Source: JBBDIX01 sp040880235 (GTDB lineage: Bacteria; Actinomycetota; Nitriliruptoria; Nitriliruptorales; Nitriliruptoraceae). From it: 26,814 nt of DNA. A model generated the notes under the pieces. The model ran no database searches. It was not told the origin of the DNA and saw only the letters and a list, made by a program, of their open reading frames with translations. The translations under genes and the position numbers were made by a program. Below are positions 15,540 through 23,372 of this stretch, in pieces (within the stretch, counting starts at the first letter, position 1; the number at the start of each line of letters is the position of its first letter). The stretch is taken from assembly GCA_040880235.1 (NCBI GenBank), contig JBBDIX010000042.1, positions 1-26,814 on the forward strand, given 5' to 3'.

Positions 15540-17132
15540 GTGGTGGGGGAACCGGGTGACGCCGCGTCGCAGGTGGCCCGGCTGCTGGACGCCGTCCTGC
15601 TCGTGGCCGGGGACCTCGATCTGGACGTGGTGCTGCATCGGGTGGTCGAGGCCGCCTGTTCGCTCGTACAGGCGCGATACGGAGCACTCGGGGTCATCGA
15701 CGAGGAGTCGGGAGGGCTCTCGTCCTTCGTGCACCAGGGCATTGCGCCTGTCGATGCCGAACGGATCGGGAGCCTGCCCACCGGCGTTGGCATCCTGGGA
15801 CTGGTCATCGAGGAGCCGGCCCCCCTGCGCCTCGAACGGCTCTCCGAACATCCCGCGTCCCACGGATTCCCCGACCACCACCCACCCATGGAGTCGTTCC
15901 TCGGCGTGCCGATCCGGATCGGTGACCGGGTCTTCGGCAATCTCTACCTGACCGAGAAGGTGGACGGGTCACCGTTCTCGGCGGCCGACGAGGAGCTGAT
16001 CGTGGGACTGGCGGCGGTCGCGGGGTCCGCGATCCACGATGCCCGTCGGTTCGAGGAGCTCCAGCAGCGGGAACGCTGGCGCGCGACCGTGCATGAACTG
16101 TCACGGGTGGTCCTCGAAGGTGCTCCCTCTGGCGAGGTTCGTCGACTCGTCGCCGAACGTGGCGCCCGGCTGGTGGACGCCGATGTCGCCGTCGTCGTCG
16201 AATCCGCACGGCACGCATCGGGTCAGCGGCTGCGTGTCGTGGGAGCGCATGGTCCGTGGCTCGAGGACGACGTGCTCGATGCTCCCGACAGTGCCGCGTG
16301 GCGCGCGCTGCAGGACGGGTTCACCGTTCGATCAGCCCACGGATCCCTGCTGTCGGGCCCCGTGATGTGGGTGCCGGTCAGCGCGGGAACCGACGTGGTC
16401 GCGGCACTGGGTGTCGGTCGCGCGACGGCGTTCTCCGCCGCCGAGGAGCACCTGCTCGAGCAGTTCGCCGCGCAGACGAGCCTCGTGTGGACCTATGAGC
16501 GCGCGCAGGCAGAGGTACGCCGTCTGTCGATGGTCGAGGACCGGGAGCGCATCGGTCGCGACCTGCACGACACCGTCATCCAACGGCTGTTCGCGACCGG
16601 TCTTTCGCTGCAGGCGGGGATGGGCCGTCTCGAGGGACTTCCGGACGTCGCCGAGCGCATCGAACGCGCCGTGGACGAGATCGACCGCACCGTGAAGGAG
16701 ATCCGTTCGTCGATCTTCGCGTTGCAGTGGGATCGCGACGATGCCGGGGAGGGACTGCGTTCCAGTGTCCTGCGGGTGGTCGATGAACTCGGCGGTCTGC
16801 TGCCGTCGGATCCTCGTGTGCGCTTCGATGGTCCGATCGATTCCGTGGTCGGCCGAGAGGTCGTGGAACAGGTCATCCCGGTCGTACGCGAGTCGCTGAC
16901 GAATGTCGCGAAGCACGCACAGGCTGCGCAGGTCCAGGTGGTACTCGAGGTGGACGCAGGCATCCTCGTGCTGCGGGTCACCGACGACGGGGTCGGCATG
17001 CCAGACGCCCCGCGAGGGGGGTTCGGCCTGACGAACCTGCGCGAGCGCGCGACGCGACTCGGGGGGGAGTGCGCCGTGACCCCCGGCCCTGATGGCGGAA
17101 CGGTGCTCGTCTGGCGGGTCCCGGTCGACTGA
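15540..17132 (+). CDS. DevS/DosS-like GAF-GAF sensor histidine kinase
   Basis: This is a cytosolic two-component kinase of 530 residues. GAF-A (about residues 15-160) closely follows mycobacterial DosS: ARYGALGVIDE, LPTGVGILG, HHPPMESFLGVPIRI and NLYLTEK. H114 aligns with the heme-ligand His149 of DosS and Y136 with distal Tyr171, at the same spacing of 22, so heme-based sensing of O2, NO or CO is likely. GAF-B spans about 180-325. The HisKA_3 phospho-acceptor is H343 in RIGRDLHDTVIQRLF, and the ATPase domain has RESLTNVAKHA, DDGVGMP and GFGLTNLRERA. GTG 15540 follows AAGGG; GTGs at 15534 and 15543 are alternatives. Its partner is the divergent DevR-like gene. Confidence 0.9.
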   Translation: MVGEPGDAASQVARLLDAVLLVAGDLDLDVVLHRVVEAACSLVQARYGALGVIDEESGGLSSFVHQGIAPVDAERIGSLPTGVGILGLVIEEPAPLRLERLSEHPASHGFPDHHPPMESFLGVPIRIGDRVFGNLYLTEKVDGSPFSAADEELIVGLAAVAGSAIHDARRFEELQQRERWRATVHELSRVVLEGAPSGEVRRLVAERGARLVDADVAVVVESARHASGQRLRVVGAHGPWLEDDVLDAPDSAAWRALQDGFTVRSAHGSLLSGPVMWVPVSAGTDVVAALGVGRATAFSAAEEHLLEQFAAQTSLVWTYERAQAEVRRLSMVEDRERIGRDLHDTVIQRLFATGLSLQAGMGRLEGLPDVAERIERAVDEIDRTVKEIRSSIFALQWDRDDAGEGLRSSVLRVVDELGGLLPSDPRVRFDGPIDSVVGREVVEQVIPVVRESLTNVAKHAQAAQVQVVLEVDAGILVLRVTDDGVGMPDAPRGGFGLTNLRERATRLGGECAVTPGPDGGTVLVWRVPVD

Positions 17133-17147
17133 CGTTGGCGTCTGCGC

Positions 17148-17633
17148 TCAGGGCGTGCGTGCGATGACCGATCCTTCTCGAACGAGTCCTGACGCGATCT
17201 CGGTGAGGAGCCGACTGCCCGTCGATCGAGCGATGCGGTGCAGTGCGACGGCATCGACCGCCGCGCCCACCGCACCGCCGGGCGGTGCATAGCGTCCGTC
17301 CAGGACCAGCGTCAGTTCGTCGTCATGCCCTCGGGACAGGCCCAGTTCTGCATCGAGGGACGGCAGCATGCGGTCGACGGTGAGCAGTTCTCGGTCGTCA
17401 TCGAGAGGGTCCCATGACAGCGACCGCCACTGGGTGGCCCCTGAGCGCCACGGCGCGCCCACTGCCGCCGACACGTGGCGGCTGAACGCGCCGGCGTGCA
17501 CCTGCATGCGCAGGCCCGTCGGGCCCTCGCGGCACGCATCGGGGAGCCAACGCCGGGGATCGCCGGCAAAGGCTCGTTCGATGCCCGCAGCGTCTCCCGC
17601 GACGGGGAGGAACGCACGAACGGTGCGGAGCAT
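17148..17633 (-). CDS. SRPBCC-like protein of unknown function
   Basis: This is a 161-residue soluble protein. The C-terminal segment DGRYAPPGGAVGAAVDAVAL followed by HRIARSTGSRLLTEIASGL matches the closing strand and long helix of SRPBCC (Bet v1-like) ligand-binding proteins. The middle contains alternating strands ending WRSLSWDPL and LLTVDRMLPSLDAELGL. I cannot name a ligand. ATG 17633 has AGGAG five bases upstream; an in-frame longer version from 17684 lacks support. It ends 15 bases from the sensor kinase stop, convergently, with no terminator space. Fold assignment is inference from motif shape. Confidence 0.6.
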   Translation of the reverse strand: MLRTVRAFLPVAGDAAGIERAFAGDPRRWLPDACREGPTGLRMQVHAGAFSRHVSAAVGAPWRSGATQWRSLSWDPLDDDRELLTVDRMLPSLDAELGLSRGHDDELTLVLDGRYAPPGGAVGAAVDAVALHRIARSTGSRLLTEIASGLVREGSVIARTP

Positions 17634-17746
17634 GGCTTCTCCTGTTGATGGATCCGACGGTAGGGATGCCCGCCCGGACGTCACAGGGACTTCGGTCCCG
17701 AGGTGTGGGACGCTCGCCTCTGATCGTGTCGATTGCCGCCGGCGGC

Positions 17747-17752
17747 TACCGT
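17747..17752 (+). promoter_or_regulatory. -10 box for a leaderless transcript
   Basis: TACCGT is followed by exactly six bases and then the ATG at 17759, so transcription should begin at or next to the start codon. No ribosome-binding site precedes that ATG. No clear -35 is visible. Confidence 0.5.
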
Positions 17753-17758
17753 GGCTCG

Positions 17759-18331
17759 ATGCTCGTCCTTCATCACGACTTCACCTCGCTGCGCAGTGCG
17801 GTTGCCGTGCAGCGGTGTCAGCGTCTCGTCGACGCCGGGCGGGTGATCGTGTTCCGGGGCGTCGACGTGCTCGGCATCGACGCCACCATCCCGACCACGC
17901 TGGAGCAGCAGGCGGACTTCCACGCAGCGGTCGATGCTGCCCGGGCCCTCGGCCTGGAGGTACGCGCCCCGCGGCTGCGGCCCCCCACCGTTGGCGCGCA
18001 CCTGGTGACCGAGGTGGCGCTCGCACGCGGGGTGGCCGCAGCCTGGCGACAGGCGGTCCACGTGGCGTACTTCATCGACGGCCTCGACATCGGTGATGTC
18101 TCCGTGCTGGAGGTCCTGGCCCGGTCGATCGGGCTCGACGTACCGGAGGTCACACGCGCCCTCGGTGACCGGCAGCGAGTTGGGGCCGTTCGGCGGCGGA
18201 TGGGTGCGGATCGGCAGCGAGGTGTCGGGGGCGTGCCCGTGCTCGAGTTCGACGGAACACTGCTCTCTGCCGAGGTCGACGATGCACGACTCGAGGAGCT
18301 CGCCACTCTGTCGGCGGAACCCCGTCACTGA
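17759..18331 (+). CDS. DsbA-fold (HCCA isomerase/FrnE-like) protein lacking CxxC
   Basis: This 190-residue cytosolic protein fits the DsbA-like thioredoxin superfamily: an N-terminal strand LVLHHDFTSLRSAVAV, a helical insertion, and a C-terminal VGGVPVLEFDGTLLS strand-loop with the cis-proline context. Where redox members have CxxC after the first strand, this protein has S-L-R-S, and it has only one cysteine (in VQRCQRL). It is therefore unlikely to be a disulfide oxidoreductase. Relatives without CxxC include 2-hydroxychromene-2-carboxylate isomerases. The ATG at 17759 has no ribosome site but a -10 box six bases upstream. Its stop overlaps the convergent transporter gene by seven bases. 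Confidence 0.7.
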   Translation: MLVLHHDFTSLRSAVAVQRCQRLVDAGRVIVFRGVDVLGIDATIPTTLEQQADFHAAVDAARALGLEVRAPRLRPPTVGAHLVTEVALARGVAAAWRQAVHVAYFIDGLDIGDVSVLEVLARSIGLDVPEVTRALGDRQRVGAVRRRMGADRQRGVGGVPVLEFDGTLLSAEVDDARLEELATLSAEPRH

Positions 18332-19650
18332 CGGGCGCGACCCCTCGGGTCGACGACGTCACGACGGCCGCCGCGTTCGTCCGGAGGAATGAGCAGTGCC
18401 CCGACGAACACGAGCTGGGTGGCCAGGGCTGCAAACCCGGTGAGCACGAGACCCAGGGGCGCACGGATGGGCAGTGCTGTCGGCACGAGCGCGCCGAGCA
18501 CGAAGGCGATGGAGAAGACGGTCTCCGACCGTGTGAACGCGGCACCCCTGCGGGCGGGGGTCACGGTCGACTGAAGCAGGCCGTCGAACGCCAGCTTGGC
18601 GGTTCCCCAGGCGAAGCCGGCGACGCCTGCGGCGGCAGCCGCAGCCACCAGGCCGAACCACTGTCCCGCGGCGAACGCCGCAGCCGCCGTGATGGTGAGG
18701 GCCGCCACCATCATGGGTTCCTCGCGGATCCGCCGTTCGAGGTGGGGCACGACGCGCGAGGCGATGGCGAACCCGGCGCCGGTCGCGCCGAGCAGTGCAC
18801 CGAAGTCGATCATGCCCGCGTCGATCTCGTGGAGTGCGAACGCGAGCAGCAGGAGCAGGAACCCGTTCAGGGTCCGCACACCCGCCGTCGCGAACTGGGC
18901 GAGTCGAACCCGGTACGGGAGTGCGAGTGGTGGACGGGGACGTGCGTCTGCGGCGCGCGGGTGTGCTCCATCGGGTTCGGGCAGGGTCCGCCCGATCCAC
19001 GCGGCAGCGAGTCCAGTCACGCCTGCGAGCGCGAGCGGGCCCTCGACATCTGCGACCCAGGCGCCCGCGATGCCGAGTCCCGCGGCGATGCCGCCGGCGA
19101 GCATGCCGATCCACGCGAGCCGGGCGTTTGCGGTCACGAGGGCACTCGGTTCGTCAAGTGCCAGGGGCAACAGGGTGTTTCGAGTGATGCCGTGGATGCG
19201 CGAGGACACGAGGAGTCCGAAGGCCGCCGGGAACAGCCACCAGGTTCCGGACTGGCCGATGAGGCTCAGCGCGAGCACTCCGCGGGCGATGGCCGCGCCG
19301 ACGAGCAGCGTGCGCGTGGTGACGGCGGCGCGATCGAGCACACGTCCGAGCGTCGGACCGATGACGGCGAACGGCGCCACGGTGAGCACCAGGTAGAGCA
19401 CGACGTTGTCGCGGGCCTGTGCCGACGGAATGGAGAAGAACAGGGTCCCCGCGAGCCCGATCGCAACGAGGGTGTCCGTGGCCGTGGACAGCACCTGGGT
19501 CACCGCGAGGTGGCGAAAGCCGCTGCCTCCGGTCTCGAACAGCGACCGGACGGAACCGGAGATCCGCGCCACCCCTGCACGTGAGGCGCGCGCGATCGGT
19601 GCGCGAGGATCGCGGCGAGGTCGGGGAGGGGTCGGTCGATCAGGCTTCAT
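18325..19650 (-). CDS. MFS-type transporter
   Basis: This is a 441-residue membrane protein with an Arg/Pro-rich cytosolic N-terminus of about 45 residues and then around 12 hydrophobic segments. Examples are LAVTQVLSTATDTLVAIGLAG, VLYLVLTVAPFAVIGPTLG and AALTITAAAAFAAGQWFGLV. The layout, with a charged central loop (RTLPEPDGAHPRAADARPRP) between two six-helix halves, fits the major facilitator superfamily. No substrate can be inferred. ATG 19650 has only a weak GGGAG upstream. A TACGTT box at 19743-19738 on the minus strand is a possible promoter giving an 80-base leader. It is divergent from the NYN gene and overlaps the DsbA-fold gene at its 3' end. Confidence 0.78.
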   Translation of the reverse strand: MKPDRPTPPRPRRDPRAPIARASRAGVARISGSVRSLFETGGSGFRHLAVTQVLSTATDTLVAIGLAGTLFFSIPSAQARDNVVLYLVLTVAPFAVIGPTLGRVLDRAAVTTRTLLVGAAIARGVLALSLIGQSGTWWLFPAAFGLLVSSRIHGITRNTLLPLALDEPSALVTANARLAWIGMLAGGIAAGLGIAGAWVADVEGPLALAGVTGLAAAWIGRTLPEPDGAHPRAADARPRPPLALPYRVRLAQFATAGVRTLNGFLLLLLAFALHEIDAGMIDFGALLGATGAGFAIASRVVPHLERRIREEPMMVAALTITAAAAFAAGQWFGLVAAAAAAGVAGFAWGTAKLAFDGLLQSTVTPARRGAAFTRSETVFSIAFVLGALVPTALPIRAPLGLVLTGFAALATQLVFVGALLIPPDERGGRRDVVDPRGRARQ

Positions 19651-19754
19651 GCCGTGGTCGGACTCCCGGGAACGGTGTGGATCCAGGTCCGGACCGGAGG
19701 GCGGGTTCCGGGCCCTGTTCGTGGTGCATTGGCATCGAACGTAGCCGGGGCGGG

Positions 19755-19760
19755 TACGGT
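19755..19760 (+). promoter_or_regulatory. -10 box for a leaderless transcript of the NYN gene
   Basis: TACGGT lies six bases before the ATG at 19767, and no ribosome-binding site is present. TTGGCA at 19729-19734 is a possible -35, although the 20-base spacer is long. Confidence 0.5.
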
Positions 19761-19766
19761 GCGCGC

Positions 19767-20900
19767 ATGACCACAGACGATGCCTCAGAAGACCGCATGG
19801 CCATGTTCGTCGATCACGAGAACGTCTCGATCGGTGCACGTGACATCGGGTACCGCTTCGACCCTCGGCCACTGCTCGATGCACTCGCCGAACGTGGACG
19901 GCTGGTGACCCGCCGCGCCTATGCGGACTGGAACCTGTTCCGCGACGATCGCCGCCAGATGGTCGACGCCAACATCGAGCTGATCGAGATTCCCCAGCGT
20001 TCGGACTGGATCCGCAAGAACGCCGCGGACATCCAGATGGCCGTGGACGCCATGGAACTGGCCCTGACGCGCGACTTCGTGTCCACGTTCGTCATCGTGT
20101 CGGGAGACTCGGACTTCACCCCGCTCGTCAGCAAGCTTCGAGAACTCAACAAGCGGGTCATCGGCGTGGGCATGAAGGGCTCCACGTCGCAGATGCTGCC
20201 GCCAGTCTGCGACGAGTTCATCTTCTACGACCGCCTCGAGGGAATCCCGCTGCGCGAGCGCAAGGGTGGTGCGTCGACCAAGGGACGTGCCAAGTCGTCG
20301 TCGGGATCCGGGAGTGGCTCCACCAAGGCGAAGGCTGACGGTGCGACGGAGCCGAAGCCGGCATCGGGTTCCTCGGGTCGGCAGGACCTGCGCAAGCTCG
20401 AACGACTGATCACACGGACGATCTCGGGCATCCAGTCCTCCTCGGCCGGACCGGTCCAGGCCTCGAACCTGAAGCGGGCACTGCTGCGCAAGGACTCCAC
20501 GTTCTCCGAGCAGGACTACGGGTTCCGCGGCTTCCGCGAACTGCTGCGACACCTCGAGGAGCAGAAGGTCCTCACCCTGAACGACGGGCCGGCTCCGGGA
20601 GACCCGGAGGTCGACTTCCCCTCGGCTCCGCGCGACGAGACGGCAGCGTTCAACCTGTTGCGCACCACGGTGTCGGAACTGATGGTCGAACTGGGTGGCG
20701 ACCCGCCACTGTCGGGACTCAAGGACCAGTTGCGCAAGCGGGAGCCAGACTTCTCCGAGAAGGATCTGGGGTACTCCGGGTTCCTCCCGTTCTGCAAGGC
20801 TGCCGTGGCCAAGGACGCGGTCGAGATGGACTGGGAGGAGTCCGACCAGGAGTACTACCTGTACGTCCCGGACGCTGACGAGGCCGCGAAGAAGTCCTGA
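19767..20900 (+). CDS. NYN-domain (PIN-like) protein with two OST-HTH/LOTUS-like domains
   Basis: This is a 377-residue soluble protein. The N-terminal NYN domain, a PIN-like RNase fold, has the expected acidic residues: D16 in MFVDHENV, D88 and D94 in the ADIQMAVDAM helix, and D114/D116 in VSGDSDFTPLV, the last block typical of LabA/DUF88 proteins. A Ser/Gly/Lys-rich linker (about 165-205) leads to two repeats resembling OST-HTH/LOTUS RNA-binding domains. Each has a buried F-S-E-x-D-x-G-(F/Y) motif: TFSEQDYGFRGF and DFSEKDLGYSGF. Family knowledge suggests a metal-dependent RNase guided by RNA-binding modules, but the target is unknown. The start at 19767 appears leaderless; ATG 19797 would remove residues before the first strand. 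Confidence 0.88.
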   Translation: MTTDDASEDRMAMFVDHENVSIGARDIGYRFDPRPLLDALAERGRLVTRRAYADWNLFRDDRRQMVDANIELIEIPQRSDWIRKNAADIQMAVDAMELALTRDFVSTFVIVSGDSDFTPLVSKLRELNKRVIGVGMKGSTSQMLPPVCDEFIFYDRLEGIPLRERKGGASTKGRAKSSSGSGSGSTKAKADGATEPKPASGSSGRQDLRKLERLITRTISGIQSSSAGPVQASNLKRALLRKDSTFSEQDYGFRGFRELLRHLEEQKVLTLNDGPAPGDPEVDFPSAPRDETAAFNLLRTTVSELMVELGGDPPLSGLKDQLRKREPDFSEKDLGYSGFLPFCKAAVAKDAVEMDWEESDQEYYLYVPDADEAAKKS

Positions 20901-20958
20901 CCGCCATGTTCGCGCCAGACGGTTCGTCCCGTTCCGACGCCGTGACGACGCACAGCCT

Positions 20959-21543
20959 CTACGTCACGCGGCCCTCGGGCGACGCACCGACGAAGCCGAT
21001 CCGAACCCGCATGCGAACGTCTGAGCGTCCCAGGGCATGGTCCAGCCGGTCGACGACCCCGGCAACGTGTTCGCGCACCTCGTCGAGATCACACGTGACC
21101 GACGTGGTCACCGAAGCCTCGATGGACGGGGGATCTGCAGACACGAGCCGCGCGCGGCTGTCGCGCACGCTCGGCAGCCGCCCGAGGTCGTCCTCGATCA
21201 CCGCGGACACGGCCCGCCCGCGGATCTCGGTGCGGTGCCGCTCCCCTTCGGACTGCAGCCGGAGTGTCGACACGGTGCGATGCCGCCGAGCGGGGAGCAG
21301 GTGCCGGATCGAGAAGGCTGCGGCCAGGAGCGTGACGACCGCCGCTGCCGCGACGACGGCGGCTGCAGGCCAGGCCTCCAGGTGCGCCGTCGCGGTGTCG
21401 ACCATGGCAGGCAGGTCCGGCAGTTCGAGCAGGTCGAGGGCGATCGCCAGGATCGCGGCGCCAGCCGCGAGCAGGGCGAGACCCATCAGGATCGCGACCA
21501 ACCGGTCGACGATCTCGAGGGGAGGGGTCCGTCGGCGCGTCAA
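20959..21543 (-). CDS. AmaP-like membrane protein of the Asp23 cluster
   Basis: This is a 194-residue protein with two membrane segments (about residues 13-35 and 58-76) and a soluble C-terminal part containing STLRLQSEGERHRTEIRGRA and DVRMRVRIGFVG. The soluble part resembles the domain of AmaP-type proteins that anchor Asp23 to the membrane. The TTG start at 21543 overlaps the upstream stop as TTGA, with GGAGG nine bases upstream, so it is translated with its neighbour. It is the last gene of the five-gene cluster. The exact family is uncertain. Confidence 0.7.
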   Translation of the reverse strand: MTRRRTPPLEIVDRLVAILMGLALLAAGAAILAIALDLLELPDLPAMVDTATAHLEAWPAAAVVAAAAVVTLLAAAFSIRHLLPARRHRTVSTLRLQSEGERHRTEIRGRAVSAVIEDDLGRLPSVRDSRARLVSADPPSIEASVTTSVTCDLDEVREHVAGVVDRLDHALGRSDVRMRVRIGFVGASPEGRVT

Positions 21544-22079
21544 CTGACCCGACCTCCGCCCGACCTGACGCGCACCCTGACGGACGGCGTCCGCTTCACG
21601 ACGAGCTGGCCGAGTTCCTCGCGCAGCCGGTCACGAACGCGGCGGCGCAGTGATGCCTCGTCACGGTGTTCGACGATCTGCACGGTGACCTTCGCCCGGC
21701 GCCGTATGCGCACCGTGGCGCCGTGGACATCGCCGTCCTCCTCGGCGGCATGGACCAGTCGCCGTTCCAGCCCTCGACGATCCAGCGTGAAGATGACGCG
21801 TTCGTCCGCACGGTGGATGAGCGAGCGTGGCAGGCGTGGGGTGAACTCCATCAGCAGGACGGCCAGACCGAGCAGGACGAGTCCCACCGCCCCGGCGACC
21901 GCCGGGATGGAGGTCGGGTCGAAGGCCGCGACGGTCCGCGACAGCTGGCCCGCGTCGACGACCTGCTCCGGGCGGTCCATGGCGTCCAGCATCGCCTGCA
22001 CGGCGATGAGGTAGGCCACCACGGTCACCGCGACCCAGAACAGCAGGGCGACCAGACGCTCGAGCGCGCGGAGAAGCAT
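21540..22079 (-). CDS. DUF6286-like membrane protein of the Asp23 cluster
   Basis: This is a 179-residue protein with an N-terminal membrane helix (LVALLFWVAVTVVAYLIAVQAML) and a second around residues 60-78, then a basic soluble domain (RRLVHAAEEDGDVHGATVRIRRRAKV). It resembles small actinobacterial proteins that accompany Asp23 genes. ATG 22079 has GAGGAG spaced seven bases and lies three bases after the preceding stop. It shares the two-helix plus soluble-tail layout of the next gene, suggesting the pair are diverged paralogues. Family naming is tentative. Confidence 0.7.
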   Translation of the reverse strand: MLLRALERLVALLFWVAVTVVAYLIAVQAMLDAMDRPEQVVDAGQLSRTVAAFDPTSIPAVAGAVGLVLLGLAVLLMEFTPRLPRSLIHRADERVIFTLDRRGLERRLVHAAEEDGDVHGATVRIRRRAKVTVQIVEHRDEASLRRRVRDRLREELGQLVVKRTPSVRVRVRSGGGRVS

Positions 22080-22082
22080 GGG

Positions 22083-22451
22083 TCACTCCTCGTCGTCGGA
22101 GGGGATCGATCCGTCGTCACAGTCCGTCAGGCCCACCGTGGCGACGTCGACCACGTTGATGTCGACGCGCCCCGGATGCCACCGTGGACCGAGCCCACGA
22201 CGGACCGCCGCGTCCACGTCTGCAGCGATCTCCGGGATCGGGCGGCCGTAGGCCACGACCAGGCGAAGCCGGACCGTGGGTGGATCCTCGCGCCCGACAC
22301 GGACGCCCTCGACCCGTTCGCCATCCGCGTGGGTGGAGAACTCACCGACGACGCCGCCGTCAAGGCGGGTGACGCCCATGACGGTCATCGCCGCACCGGC
22401 AGCGGCGCGCGCGAGCGCACCTCGGCTCGACTCGGTGGCATCACTCGACAC
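22083..22451 (-). CDS. Asp23-related small protein
   Basis: This 122-residue acidic protein has an Asp23/Gls24-like core: TVRLRLVVAYGRPIPEIAADV followed by VDINVVDVATVGL, the strand-helix-strand pattern of the family, though shorter than the classical protein. The likely start is GTG 22451, overlapping the upstream asp23 stop by 11 bases. No strong ribosome site is visible, which fits coupled translation. An ATG 21 codons in would remove a low-complexity N-terminus. It ends with an acidic tail just before the next gene. Confidence 0.65.
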   Translation of the reverse strand: MSSDATESSRGALARAAAGAAMTVMGVTRLDGGVVGEFSTHADGERVEGVRVGREDPPTVRLRLVVAYGRPIPEIAADVDAAVRRGLGPRWHPGRVDINVVDVATVGLTDCDDGSIPSDDEE

Positions 22452-22905
22452 GGCTGTGGTCGTCCTCCTCGTCCCCGCCCGGGAACGCGAGGTCCGTGAC
22501 GGCGATGTTGACCTCGACGACCTCGAGCCCGGTCAGCTTCTCGATCTGGTCGATCACGTGGTCACGCACCGACGAGGCCACCTCGGTGATGATCGCGGGG
22601 TACTGCACCGTGATGCTCAGGTCCACGGCCGCCTGCCGGGTGCCGACCTCGACGCCCACGCCGGAGGTCGCATGTTCCTCTCCGCGGATGCGCCCGACGA
22701 CCTGTGCCACCGCACCGCTGAGGTTGCCGCCCATGGCGGCGACACCGCTGACCTCGCGCGTCGCGATGCCGGCGATCTTCGCCACGACGCCGTCGTCGAT
22801 GGTGGTCGTGCCACGGTCGTCGGACCGCCTGGTGACCTCCGCGTTGCGGTTGCTGCCCGTCTGACCCTTCGAGGCGATGGGCTCCGTGCTCTGTGACTGG
22901 CTCAT
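22441..22905 (-). CDS. Asp23/Gls24 family envelope stress protein
   Basis: Asp23 proteins form membrane-associated assemblies linked to cell-envelope and alkaline stress. This 154-residue protein has the family core GTTTIDDGVVAKIAGIATREVSG, the AQVVGRIRG helix, AVDLSITVQYPAIITEVASSV and LTGLEVVEVNIAVTDLAF. An N-terminal Ser/Gln-rich region of about 30 residues is probably disordered. ATG 22905 has AAGGAG seven bases upstream. It is flanked by a DUF2273-type membrane peptide and AmaP-like proteins, the usual partners that tether Asp23 to the membrane. Confidence 0.92.
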   Translation of the reverse strand: MSQSQSTEPIASKGQTGSNRNAEVTRRSDDRGTTTIDDGVVAKIAGIATREVSGVAAMGGNLSGAVAQVVGRIRGEEHATSGVGVEVGTRQAAVDLSITVQYPAIITEVASSVRDHVIDQIEKLTGLEVVEVNIAVTDLAFPGGDEEDDHSRVE

Positions 22906-22955
22906 GGTGAGGCTCCTTCGGTCACGGTCGAGGCCCGAGGCCTCGGCGCGAGGTG

Positions 22956-23132
22956 TCAGTCATGCTGGTGACCCAGGTACTCGGCAAGGTCCACACGACC
23001 GGTCAGAACAGCAGCGACCACGGCGCCGATCACCGCGATCACCGCCACGAGCAGGGCCGACAGGAAGCCGGCGAACACCCAGATCGAGCCCAGTGCCAGG
23101 CCGATGATCGTGCCGAAACGGATGGGGGTCAT
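22956..23132 (-). CDS. DUF2273-like small membrane protein
   Basis: This is a 58-residue peptide with a long hydrophobic stretch (IIGLALGSIWVFAGFLSAL, then LVAVIAVIGAVVAAVL) and a short hydrophilic C-terminus GRVDLAEYLGHQHD. Size, sequence shape and position beside Asp23 match DUF2273 proteins. ATG 23132 has GAGG five bases upstream; a longer frame from 23213 adds residues unlike the family. It is the first gene of the cluster. The 240 bases between it and clpP (23133-23372) hold no other gene, and no promoter stands out there. Confidence 0.8.
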   Translation of the reverse strand: MTPIRFGTIIGLALGSIWVFAGFLSALLVAVIAVIGAVVAAVLTGRVDLAEYLGHQHD

Positions 23133-23372
23133 GGCTGCCTCGATCCTGGCTGGAGATGTACGCCATGGACCGTCGGGCATGCAGAGCCGGACCGCACCTG
23201 GTCGAAAGGTCATGGAGCAGAGGACGGAGCGCTGTCGTCCGCGACACCCTGGGCGCCGACGGATCGGCGAGCAACGGTGGTCACGAGCCCCGGTGAGGGG
23301 GACCGGAGTGACGAGGATTCGAGAGGGTGCGTGACCGTCAGGCGTCGACGGGCGCAGAGACTGCCTCGACGA

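Noticed and set aside
20300..20380. Ser/Gly/Lys-rich stretch as a coding repeat or frameshift
   Set aside because: The frame is continuous with both flanking domains, so it is a flexible linker.
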